From assembly GCF_030053595.1 (NCBI RefSeq), contig NZ_JASGBQ010000024.1, positions 1 through 44,560 of the forward strand: 44,560 nt of DNA, written 5' to 3'. Numbering within the stretch: the first letter of the stretch is position 1; each line of letters starts with the position of its first letter. The notes beneath the pieces are model-generated. The model searched no databases and had not been told where the DNA came from. It worked only from the letters and a program-made list of their open reading frames with translations. Of the stretch, positions 18,991-26,422 are shown in pieces. Source of the DNA: Fusibacillus kribbianus. GTDB lineage: Bacteria; Bacillota; Clostridia; Lachnospirales; Lachnospiraceae. Both the position numbers and the translations under genes were made by a program.

Positions 18991-19572
18991 ATGAATACTT
19001 TAAAAGCTGAAAAAAGAAGCATGGACGTCAAAGCAAAGAAACTCAGAAGAGAGGGTTACGTCATCGGCAATGTCATCGGACGGGAAATTGAAACTTCCAT
19101 TCCGATCAAAATGCAGAAGAAGGATGTGGAACGGCTTCTGAAAACGGACGGCAAGGGAAGCCAGATCATGCTGGAGGTGGACGGAACACCTTATGATGCA
19201 CTGATCAAGGATGTGGCATACAATCCCAATGCCGGAAGAATCGATGAAATTGATTTTCAGGCGCTGGTAAGCAATGAGAAGGTACACTCTGTGGCAGAGG
19301 TGATTCTTCTCAATCATGAAAAGCTGGCGGAAGGTGTACTTCAGCTGAACCTGAGCGAGATCGCATACAAGGCTTTGCCGGCAGCGCTTGTGGATAAGGT
19401 TCGGATCGATGTGGGAGAGATGAGGATCGGCGATGCAATCAGAGTAAAGGATCTGGATATCGCTGCGGATAAGGACATCGACCTGACCACAGATCCGGAA
19501 GCAGTGGTAGTGACTGTTACGGCAATTCACCCGGAAGCGGTACCGGAGACAGCTGAGGAGACGGAATCCTGA
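18991..19572 (+). CDS. rplY: 50S ribosomal protein L25, CTC type
   Basis: 193 residues: the N-terminal L25 domain that binds 5S rRNA (residues ~1-95) plus the C-terminal TL5/CTC domain (~100-185) with an acidic tail. The long form is the general stress protein CTC of Bacillus. TTGGAGGAAAAG precedes ATG 18991. The promoter carries a CIRCE-like site, so heat or protein-folding stress may induce the gene through HrcA; in Bacillus ctc uses SigB instead. Confidence 0.93.
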   Translation: MNTLKAEKRSMDVKAKKLRREGYVIGNVIGREIETSIPIKMQKKDVERLLKTDGKGSQIMLEVDGTPYDALIKDVAYNPNAGRIDEIDFQALVSNEKVHSVAEVILLNHEKLAEGVLQLNLSEIAYKALPAALVDKVRIDVGEMRIGDAIRVKDLDIAADKDIDLTTDPEAVVVTVTAIHPEAVPETAEETES

Positions 19573-19647
19573 AGCTGTCCGTGGCAAAGAAGGATCCGGC
19601 TGCTGTTGAGAAAAAGGGATATATCGCGATCGAGGGATGAGATCAAA

Positions 19648-19735
19648 ACCGGCAGAGCCGGTGAGGGGCCGACGCTTTGGCATAAGGTATGCTGCAGAGC
19701 ATACCGGAGGCTGAGGGCGCCGGCTCTCTTTTTTT
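19648..19735 (+). terminator. Terminator after L25 with alternative pairing
   Basis: AGAGCCGG (19654-19661) pairs with CCGGCTCT (19720-19727), followed by C and seven T (19729-19735). Inside is a perfect hairpin GGTATGCT-GCAG-AGCATACC (19686-19705). The 5' arm can instead form ACCGGC-AGA-GCCGGT (19648-19662), which excludes the terminator stem. Confidence 0.75.
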
Positions 19736-19750
19736 GCCTGTTTCCGGGTG

Positions 19751-19779
19751 TTGACGGATAAAAAACGAATCATTATAAT
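19751..19779 (+). promoter_or_regulatory. Promoter of the radical SAM gene
   Basis: TTGACG (19751-19756), 17-bp spacer, TATAAT (19774-19779). Confidence 0.85.
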
Positions 19780-19815
19780 TGAGAGGGAAAGACGAAGAGA
19801 AAGAGATTTGTGATC

Positions 19816-21615
19816 ATGGAAAAAAAGCCTTTAACATGCCTGCTGGTGGCGATCAATGCAAAATATATCCATTCCAATCTGGCTGTATACAGCCTGCGGG
19901 CCTGTGCTGAAAGAGAACTGTGCCGCCGGGGAGCGGCTGCAGATGTGAGGGTTGAGCTGGCAGAATATACCATCAACCACCGGGCTGCAGAGATCCTGGA
20001 CGATATTTATATGAAGAAGGCGGATATTCTCTGCTTTTCCTGTTATATCTGGAATATAGAATATGTAAAGACCCTGGTAAAGAATCTGAAGCGGCTCTGC
20101 CCGCAGACTCCCATCTGGCTGGGCGGACCGGAGGTGTCCTTTGACTGCGAAGCAAGGCTTTCGGAGATCCCGGAAGCCGACGGGATCCTATACGGTGAGG
20201 GAGAACGAAGCTTTCCGGCCCTTCTTCTGGGCTTTCGTGCGGCAGCAGAAGAGAGCAGGTCAGCCGTACCGTTCAGGCCGGCCGGTTATCCCGACGGATG
20301 CGCCTACCGCAGAGAAGACGGAGGGGTGGAGATCACACCGCCGGCGCCCTTTGCAGATATGGCCGAGCTTCCCTTCGTGTATGAGAATATGGAGGAATTT
20401 CAAAACAGGATCCTGTATTATGAGACCAGCAGAGGCTGTCCTTTTTCCTGCAGCTACTGCCTGTCCTCTGTGGACAAAACCCTCCGTTTCCGGCCCATGG
20501 AGCTGGTGAAGCGGGAATTATCCTTTTTCCTGGAGCAGCAGGTACCGCAGGTGAAGCTTGTGGACCGGACCTTTAACTGTAAAAAATCCCATGCCATGGA
20601 GATCTGGACCTTTCTCAGGGATCATGACAACGGCGTAACCAATTTTCATTTTGAGATTGCGGCGGATGTTCTGGATGAGGAAGAACTGTCCCTGCTGGAG
20701 ACCATGAGGCCGGGTCTTATCCGGCTGGAGATCGGTGTCCAGTCCACCAACGAAAGAACATTGGAAACCATTCGCCGGAAAACGGATCCGGAAAAGCTGA
20801 GAAGAGTAGTTCTGAGACTTGAGAAGAAGCGGAATGTCTGCTGTCATCTGGATCTGATCGCCGGTCTTCCCTATGAGGATTATGAGAGCTTTGGAAGATC
20901 CTTTGATGATGTCTACGACCTGAGGCCGAATGAGCTTCAGCTTGGCTTTTTGAAGGTATTAAAGGGGTCTCCCATGTATGATGAGGCCGGGCAGTATCAT
21001 ATTCTGTATCAGGCAGAGGCTCCCTTTGAGGTCCTTGAGACACCCTGGCTGTCTCATGAAGACGTGATCCGGCTCAAGCAGGTGGAGGATATGGTGGAAA
21101 TCTATTATAACAGCCGCCAGTTCCTGCATTCCATGGAAGCCCTGCTTCCCTGTTTCGGCAGAGCCTTTCTTATGTATGAGGCGCTGGGACGGGAGTATAC
21201 AGCGCGGGGAATGGGAAAAAAGAAGCATGTTCGGGCGGCTCTCTATCAGTTCCTTCTGGATTTCGCTGCGGAGCATACCACGTTGAATCCGGACCGGTTC
21301 CGCCAGATCCTGACTCTTGATTATTATCTGAGAGAACACGCAAAACGGCGGCCGGAGTTTGCCCTGCCGGATGAAGAGTATCGGGACGGGATCCGGGAAC
21401 GGCTGTTTGCGGAATTCCCCGGGGAGAGTGCCGGCAGTCTTATGAGGACGAAGCATGTAGAGGTCTTTCTTCCGCCTTTTACAGAAGAGGAAGAATACTG
21501 GCTGTTTGATTATGAAGAGAGGGATCCGCTGACGGGGAATGCACAGGTTAAATGTCTCACCCGGAGGAAACCAGTCGGAAAGAGAGGAAATGATTATGAT
21601 AAATATGAGAAATAA
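19816..21615 (+). CDS. B12-binding domain radical SAM protein
   Basis: 599 residues. The N-terminal cobalamin-binding-like Rossmann domain (~5-135; LLVAINAKYIHSNLAVYSL, then ADILCFSCYIWN and WLGGPEVS) is followed by a radical SAM barrel with CX3CX2C in SRGCPFSCSYCLSS and a C-terminal DUF4080-type domain. The family is common in Firmicutes with unknown substrate; methylation or methylthiolation chemistry is only inferred from the domain pair. ATG 19816 is preferred to GTG 19810 by spacing from AAAGAG. A small membrane-peptide gene overlaps its 3' end. Confidence 0.88.
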   Translation: MEKKPLTCLLVAINAKYIHSNLAVYSLRACAERELCRRGAAADVRVELAEYTINHRAAEILDDIYMKKADILCFSCYIWNIEYVKTLVKNLKRLCPQTPIWLGGPEVSFDCEARLSEIPEADGILYGEGERSFPALLLGFRAAAEESRSAVPFRPAGYPDGCAYRREDGGVEITPPAPFADMAELPFVYENMEEFQNRILYYETSRGCPFSCSYCLSSVDKTLRFRPMELVKRELSFFLEQQVPQVKLVDRTFNCKKSHAMEIWTFLRDHDNGVTNFHFEIAADVLDEEELSLLETMRPGLIRLEIGVQSTNERTLETIRRKTDPEKLRRVVLRLEKKRNVCCHLDLIAGLPYEDYESFGRSFDDVYDLRPNELQLGFLKVLKGSPMYDEAGQYHILYQAEAPFEVLETPWLSHEDVIRLKQVEDMVEIYYNSRQFLHSMEALLPCFGRAFLMYEALGREYTARGMGKKKHVRAALYQFLLDFAAEHTTLNPDRFRQILTLDYYLREHAKRRPEFALPDEEYRDGIRERLFAEFPGESAGSLMRTKHVEVFLPPFTEEEEYWLFDYEERDPLTGNAQVKCLTRRKPVGKRGNDYDKYEK

Positions 21616-21703
21616 GAAAACAAAGCGCGTTTTTGCAGCCGCAGTGGTCATTGTTCTTGTTCTGGCCATGGTGGTACCCGTGGTGCTCAGCGCAGTACTG
21701 TAA
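21596..21703 (+). CDS. Small single-helix membrane peptide (35 residues)
   Basis: The peptide starts MINMRNKKTKRVF and continues as an uninterrupted hydrophobic segment rich in Val, Leu and Ala to the end (VVIVLVLAMVVPVVLSAVL). A basic N-terminus followed by a single helix is typical of small membrane proteins. GAGAGG (21582-21587) lies 8 nt before ATG 21596, and the gene overlaps the end of the radical SAM gene by 20 nt in another frame, which suggests coupled translation. Function unknown. Alternative starts are ATG 21590 and 21605. Confidence 0.65.
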   Translation: MINMRNKKTKRVFAAAVVIVLVLAMVVPVVLSAVL

Positions 21704-21763
21704 AGACAGACATGTTGAAAATATGAATTTTATTGTGATACTTTTAAGATTCTGTGACGGCAC

Positions 21764-21791
21764 TTGAAATTCCTGAAAGTTATGTTACAAT
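21764..21791 (+). promoter_or_regulatory. Promoter of the VanW-domain gene
   Basis: TTGAAA (21764-21769), 16-bp spacer, TACAAT (21786-21791) with TG at 21783-21784 (extended -10). Confidence 0.7.
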
Positions 21792-21847
21792 AAATAGAAC
21801 ATGATGGGAGATTATAATTCCTGTTTGATTGAGGAAAGGAACCGAAT

Positions 21848-23488
21848 ATGAAGAAAAAATGTGCGTGGGTGCTGACGCTTGCGCTTCTGGCAGTTGTGAT
21901 GATGCCGGGGATGGCGTTTGCGACCGGAGAAACGGAAGGATCAGCCGCAGAGACAGATGCTTCCGAGGGGGTTGTGACCCTTGATACGCTGGATGCGCTT
22001 TCTGCGCAGGAGGCGGAGGATCCTCAGGCTGATTTAAAGAAGGCAATGGAAATAAGCCCGCTGCCTGCGGATGCGGTCATTGCCGACGGAGTATACATTG
22101 AGAATATCGATGTCAGCGGGATGACAGCGGAGCAGGCTCTTGAGTCTGTGCTTTCCAGAGTGGAGGAGCTTGGAAAGAAGAAGTTTACCCTGACTCTTGA
22201 GGGCGCCGATGATGTGGAGCCTATTGTCGTGGAGATGTCGGAGCTCGGTCTCGGAACTCAGGGCCTTGCTGAAAGCGTGATGGAGGCGGTATCGCTCGGA
22301 AAGAGCGGAAACCTCATCGTCCGTTACAAGGCAGAAAAGGATCTTCAGGTCACCAACAAAAAATATGATCTGAAGCTGGCCTTTGATAAAAATTCTGTGA
22401 CGGACTTTATTACGGAAAAGACGGCGGATCTGGCTGTGGAGCCGGTGAATGCAGAACTGACCCATAGCGGAGACGGATTTTCTGTGAGTCAGAGCAAGAC
22501 CGGTATCAAGGTAAATAAGGATGCGACTGTAACCGCCATCATGAAGGCACTGGGAAGCTGGAATAAGGAGGATGCCACGGTGGCGGCAGTGGCGGAGATT
22601 ACCCAGCCTGAGCGGACGACAGAGCTTCTGTCCATGGTTCAGGATAAGCTGGGAAGCTTCACGGTAAACAGCAGTGCCAGCACTGAAAAGTTCAAGAACC
22701 TGAGCAGAGGTATGGAGCTTACCAGCGGCACCCTGATCATGCCGGGAGAGAGCTGGTCCATGCATGCTGCCCTTTCTCCCTTCTCTGCGGAGAACGGTTA
22801 TACTGAACAGATCGCATACCAGGACGGCGGATATGTGATGGAATACGGCGGAGGCATCTGCCAGCTGGCCACGACTCTTTACAATGCGGCTCTTCGGGCG
22901 GAGGTCCATGTATCCAAGCGTTTCAACCATTCCATGACTGTGGGTTACACCGATTACGGCCTGGATGCCACCGTCAACGACGGCGGTTCCAAGGACTTGG
23001 AGCTGACCAACGATTTTGATTTCCCTATTTATATTGAAGGTTCTGCCAGCAGGAGCAGCACCACCTATACCATCTGGGGTCTGGAGACAAGACCGTCCAA
23101 CCGGACGCTTAAGTTTTACGGTGTGACGATCAGCGAGTCCTACCTGCCCGACGAGGTGACCGTCGATCCGAACATGGCACCCGGCACGGAAAAGGTGGTT
23201 CAGGCAACCTCCTATCCGGCCCTTGTTGCGGAAGCCTACAAGGAAGTGTGGGTAGACGGTGCTCTTGTGGATAAGATCAAGCTTCACACCGATAAGTACA
23301 GGGCTTCTGCCAGAAAGGTCGTGAGAGGACCGGATGCGCCGGCTGTTGATCCCAATGCACCGACTGATCCCAATGCACCGGCAGATCCCAATGCACCGAC
23401 GGATCCTGCGGCGCCGACAGAGGCTCCGGCGACAGATCCTGCACCGACGGATCCTGCAGCTGATCCCGGTACAGGGACAGCTTCCTAG
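21848..23488 (+). CDS. Secreted VanW family protein with Pro/Asp-rich tail
   Basis: 546 residues. A signal peptide (residues 1-25, likely cut after AFA) is followed by an acidic linker, a putative peptidoglycan-binding domain repeated in this family (~75-260; IENIDVSGMTAEQA), and the VanW domain (~275-400) with the strongly conserved GGGICQLATTLYNAAL. A short C-terminal beta part follows, then a low-complexity tail of DPNAPT-type repeats. VanW proteins occur in vancomycin-resistance clusters and widely in clostridial envelopes; their biochemical role is unknown. The tail lacks an LPXTG signal and may span or bind the wall. GAGGAAAGGA precedes ATG 21848. Confidence 0.9.
   Translation: MKKKCAWVLTLALLAVVMMPGMAFATGETEGSAAETDASEGVVTLDTLDALSAQEAEDPQADLKKAMEISPLPADAVIADGVYIENIDVSGMTAEQALESVLSRVEELGKKKFTLTLEGADDVEPIVVEMSELGLGTQGLAESVMEAVSLGKSGNLIVRYKAEKDLQVTNKKYDLKLAFDKNSVTDFITEKTADLAVEPVNAELTHSGDGFSVSQSKTGIKVNKDATVTAIMKALGSWNKEDATVAAVAEITQPERTTELLSMVQDKLGSFTVNSSASTEKFKNLSRGMELTSGTLIMPGESWSMHAALSPFSAENGYTEQIAYQDGGYVMEYGGGICQLATTLYNAALRAEVHVSKRFNHSMTVGYTDYGLDATVNDGGSKDLELTNDFDFPIYIEGSASRSSTTYTIWGLETRPSNRTLKFYGVTISESYLPDEVTVDPNMAPGTEKVVQATSYPALVAEAYKEVWVDGALVDKIKLHTDKYRASARKVVRGPDAPAVDPNAPTDPNAPADPNAPTDPAAPTEAPATDPAPTDPAADPGTGTAS
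23348..23419 (+). repeat. 18-bp tandem repeats in the VanW gene tail
   Basis: Three near-identical 18-bp units (GATCCCAATGCACCG plus a variable Thr/Ala codon, 23348-23401) and a degenerate fourth unit (23402-23419) encode DPNAP[T/A]. Length variation between strains is likely. Confidence 0.85.
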
Positions 23489-23513
23489 AAACGGAATCTG
23501 ATAAAGAATCCTG

Positions 23514-23542
23514 ATGCAAACTTAAAAAAAGTATGATATACT
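23514..23542 (+). promoter_or_regulatory. Promoter just ahead of a terminator-like hairpin
   Basis: TATACT (23537-23542) with TG at 23534-23535 (extended -10); a weak -35 (ATGCAA, 23514-23519) lies 17 bp upstream. Initiation would fall at about 23548-23550, at the base of the hairpin that follows. Confidence 0.55.
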
Positions 23543-23545
23543 GTA

Positions 23546-23582
23546 GAGGCCACGTCCCTTTGAGGGGACGGAGGCCTCTTTT
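23546..23582 (+). terminator. Terminator of the VanW gene / 5' hairpin of the next transcript
   Basis: GAGGCC (23546-23551) pairs with GGCCTC (23573-23578) and CGTCCC (23553-23558) with GGGACG (23565-23570), then TTTT. It can end VanW transcripts, while RNA started at the promoter inside it would begin within the left arm. Confidence 0.8.
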
Positions 23583-23619
23583 GTCCAGAAAAAGAAAGCA
23601 AGAATTTTGAGGGATATGT

Positions 23620-24159
23620 ATGAAACCAGGACAGGATATTGTCATGACAGGATTCATAGCGCTGGAGGGTACCGTACGGGCGGTGGAGCTTGAGGAGCCG
23701 CGCCTTCGAAAGACCCTTCCCCAGGATCTGCTGGATACGGCAAAAAGCTTTCGGGAATATCTGAAGGCAAGTCCGGAGGCCGCAGTCGCGCGGCGGCATG
23801 GTGAAACAGCCATGCAGGAAGTGAGGGAAGGCGGCATTTTTACAGCGCTGTGGAATATGGCGAAGGAACATCAGGTGGGACTTACGGTCTGGCTGAAAAA
23901 AATTCCGGTGCGGCAGGAGACCATTGAAGTCTGCGAGGTGCTGGAGCTGAATCCGTATGAGCTTCTGTCAGGAGGCTGTACACTTTTCACGGCAGACAAT
24001 GGGAACGACCTGCTTTGCCGGTTTGAGGAGGCGGGGATTCCCGCTGCGTTCATCGGCAAGATCACAGACTCCAATGACCGCATTATCCTGAACGGAGAAA
24101 ACTGCCGGTATTTGAACCGGCCCGGAGCGGATGAAATCGAAAAGCTCGGTATAAAATAG
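23620..24159 (+). CDS. Stand-alone AIR synthase-type C-terminal domain protein
   Basis: 179 residues matching the C-terminal domain of the PurM/HypE superfamily (AIRS_C): KPGQDIVMTGFIALEGT, then EGGIFTALWNMA, the LKKIPVRQETIEVCE segment and the final GKITDSNDRII. The ATP-binding N-terminal domain is absent, and the upstream DNA is a terminator, so it is encoded alone. Full-length HypE-like relatives in clostridia carry both domains. Either a natural single-domain protein or a 5'-truncated gene that kept a start (GAGGGA at 23609-23614). Function unknown. Confidence 0.7.
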   Translation: MKPGQDIVMTGFIALEGTVRAVELEEPRLRKTLPQDLLDTAKSFREYLKASPEAAVARRHGETAMQEVREGGIFTALWNMAKEHQVGLTVWLKKIPVRQETIEVCEVLELNPYELLSGGCTLFTADNGNDLLCRFEEAGIPAAFIGKITDSNDRIILNGENCRYLNRPGADEIEKLGIK

Positions 24160-24177
24160 AGGGAAAGGAAAAGAAAA

Positions 24178-24660
24178 ATGAGAAAGAAAATTTTGGCTTC
24201 CATAGAGAAGAACAGCAGAATCGATGTGAAGGACCTGGCAGTCATGCTGGGCGAGGATGAGGTTTCTGTGGTAAACGAGATTGCCGCCATGGAGGCGGAG
24301 GGGATCATCTGCGGTTACCATACACTGATCAACTGGGATAAGGTGACAGACGAGAAGGTGACGGCCCTCATTGAGGTGAAGGTTGCGCCCCAGCGGGGAA
24401 TGGGCTTCGACAGCATTGCGGAGCGGATCTACAAGTACGATGAGGTCCATGCCGTATATCTGATCTCCGGAGATTTTGACTTTATGGTGATCCTGGAGGG
24501 GAAGACCATGAAGGATGTGGCGCAGTTTGTGTCCGGAAAGCTGTCTCCTCTGGAATCGGTACTCAGCACAGCGACCCATTTTGTGCTGAAGAAGTATAAA
24601 GACCACGGAACCATACTGGAGCAGAAGAATACAGATGAAAGGATGTTGGTGACACCATGA
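24178..24660 (+). CDS. Lrp/AsnC family transcriptional regulator
   Basis: 160 residues: N-terminal winged helix (MRKKILASIEKNSRIDVKDL onwards, in two parts) and C-terminal RAM ligand-binding domain (LIEVKVAPQ, VHAVYLISGDFDFMVILEG). Members sense amino acids. The stop overlaps the start of the aminotransferase gene (ATGA, 24657-24660), so it probably controls or senses the product of that enzyme. AGGGAAAGG precedes ATG 24178. Confidence 0.9.
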   Translation: MRKKILASIEKNSRIDVKDLAVMLGEDEVSVVNEIAAMEAEGIICGYHTLINWDKVTDEKVTALIEVKVAPQRGMGFDSIAERIYKYDEVHAVYLISGDFDFMVILEGKTMKDVAQFVSGKLSPLESVLSTATHFVLKKYKDHGTILEQKNTDERMLVTP

Positions 24661-25826
24661 GAAATCCCTTATCAGATAAAGCAGTGAGTCTGGAGCCTTC
24701 CGGCATCCGGAAATTCTTTGATATTGTAAGTGAGATGCCGGACGCCATTTCCCTGGGCGTTGGCGAGCCGGATTTTGACACTCCCTGGCATGTGAGGGAA
24801 GAGGGAATCTACTCTCTGGAAAAGGGCCGGACCTTCTATACCTCCAATGCCGGATTAAAGGAACTGAAATATGAGATCGCAGCTTATTTAAAGCGCCGCT
24901 GTCAGGTGGAATATGATCCGGACCATGAAGTGATGGTGACAGTGGGCGGCAGCGAAGCCATTGACCTGGCGCTGCGTGCCATGATCAATCCCGGGGATGA
25001 GGTGCTGATCCCTACTCCCTGCTATGTATCTTATTATCCCTGCGCCGTACTGGCGGATGCGGTACCGGTCGTGATCGAGTTAAAGGAGGAGAATGAATTC
25101 CGTCTGACTGCCGAAGAGCTTCTGGCCAGCATCACACCAAAAACAAAGGTGTTGATTCTTCCCTTCCCCAACAATCCCACCGGAGCGATCATGGAGAAGG
25201 AGGATCTGGAGGCCATTGCGAAGGTGGTCATCGAGAAGGATCTGCTGGTCATCACCGATGAGATCTATTCGGAGCTCACCTACAGCGGAGATCATGTGAC
25301 CATTGCGGCTCTTCCTGGTATGAGGGAGCGAACGGTACTCATCAACGGCTTTTCCAAGGCCTACGCCATGACCGGATGGAGACTGGGCTACACGGCTGCT
25401 CCCAGACTGATTCTGGAGCAGATGCTGAAGATTCATCAGTATGCCATCATGTGTGCGCCGACCACCAGCCAGTATGCAGCGGTGGAGGCTATGAGAAATG
25501 GCGATGCCGATGTAGCGATGATGAGAGAATCCTACGATCAGAGAAGAAGGTTTGTGCTCGCTTCCCTGCGGGAAATGGGACTTTCCTGCTTCGAACCCAA
25601 GGGGGCCTTCTATGTGTTCCCCAACATCAAGAAATTCGGAATGAGCTCTGAGGAGTTTGCAGAGACGCTTCTGAAAAAAGAAAAGGTGGCAGTTGTGCCT
25701 GGAAGCGCCTTCGGTGCCTGCGGAGAGGGCTTTATCCGGATCTCCTATGCCTACTCTCTGGAAGCACTCAAGGAAGCCCTGGGAAGAGTTTCCCGGTTTG
25801 TAAAAGAGCTGGAGGCACAGAAATGA
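24657..25826 (+). CDS. Pyridoxal-phosphate aminotransferase, class I/II
   Basis: 389 residues, fold type I. The PLP lysine is in NGFSKAYAMTGWRLGY; other markers are GVGEPDFDTP, LPFPNNPTGAIM, ITDEIYSEL and a C-terminal RISYAYS arginine. It resembles the PatA/AspC branch, probably an aromatic or aspartate-type aminotransferase; the exact substrate is not readable. It is coupled at both ends by 4-nt ATGA overlaps to the Lrp gene and trmL. Confidence 0.92.
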   Translation: MRNPLSDKAVSLEPSGIRKFFDIVSEMPDAISLGVGEPDFDTPWHVREEGIYSLEKGRTFYTSNAGLKELKYEIAAYLKRRCQVEYDPDHEVMVTVGGSEAIDLALRAMINPGDEVLIPTPCYVSYYPCAVLADAVPVVIELKEENEFRLTAEELLASITPKTKVLILPFPNNPTGAIMEKEDLEAIAKVVIEKDLLVITDEIYSELTYSGDHVTIAALPGMRERTVLINGFSKAYAMTGWRLGYTAAPRLILEQMLKIHQYAIMCAPTTSQYAAVEAMRNGDADVAMMRESYDQRRRFVLASLREMGLSCFEPKGAFYVFPNIKKFGMSSEEFAETLLKKEKVAVVPGSAFGACGEGFIRISYAYSLEALKEALGRVSRFVKELEAQK

Positions 25827-26332
25827 CACCTGCTCCGATGAATATTGTGCTTCTGGAGCCGGAGATGCCGGCCAACACCGGCAATATCGGCCGGACCTGT
25901 GTGGCCACCGGAAGTCGTCTTCACCTCATTGAACCGCTGGGCTTTAAGATCAATGAAAAGGCCGTGAAGCGGGCGGGGCTGGATTACTGGGACAGTCTGG
26001 ATGTGACGGTGTATGACTGTTATCAGGATTTTCTCGAGAAGAATCCTGAGGCGGTGAAAAAAATGTACATGGCAACCACAAAGGGACCTCACGTGTACAC
26101 GGAGGTTTCCTATGAGCCGGGTGCCTATATCATGTTTGGAAAGGAAAGCGCCGGTATCCCGGAGGAGATTTTAAAGGATCACCCGGAGACGGCCATCCGA
26201 ATCCCCATGTTAAATGAGATCCGCTCTCTGAACCTGGCAAATTCGGTGGCGGTGGTGCTCTATGAGGCACTGCGCCAGAACAGTTTTTCCCATATGCAGC
26301 TTACAGGGAAGCCGAGAAGCTTTGAGTGGTAA
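25823..26332 (+). CDS. trmL: tRNA (cytidine/uridine-34-2'-O)-methyltransferase
   Basis: 169 residues, SPOUT methyltransferase with the deep trefoil knot. Motifs are PANTGNIGRTC (motif 1), FGKESAGIPEEIL (motif 2) and IPMLNEIRSLNLANSVAVVLYE (motif 3, longer than shown in key residues). It methylates the wobble ribose of tRNALeu. Length is standard for TrmL. ATG 25823 overlaps the aminotransferase stop; ATG 25838 is an alternative. Confidence 0.93.
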   Translation: MTPAPMNIVLLEPEMPANTGNIGRTCVATGSRLHLIEPLGFKINEKAVKRAGLDYWDSLDVTVYDCYQDFLEKNPEAVKKMYMATTKGPHVYTEVSYEPGAYIMFGKESAGIPEEILKDHPETAIRIPMLNEIRSLNLANSVAVVLYEALRQNSFSHMQLTGKPRSFEW

Positions 26333-26340
26333 ATAAAACG

Positions 26341-26382
26341 AGCCGGACATGGATTCGTACGGAATTCCATGGCCGGCTTTTT
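26341..26382 (+). terminator. Terminator of the Lrp-aminotransferase-trmL unit
   Basis: AGCCGG (26341-26346) pairs with CCGGCT (26373-26378) and CATGGA (26348-26353) with TCCATG (26366-26371); five T end the signal (26378-26382). Confidence 0.88.
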
Positions 26383-26422
26383 CGCGGGTATTTTGATCAG
26401 CCGATATCGGTTTTGCGGCATC

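Noticed and set aside
19581-19640. 19-residue frame between L25 and its terminator
   Set aside because: Too short, GTG start without a clear ribosome site, no supporting feature.
22034-23287. 417-codon minus-strand frame opposite the VanW gene
   Set aside because: Antisense shadow of a clear secreted-protein gene; composition is artificial (His/Leu/Arg-rich).
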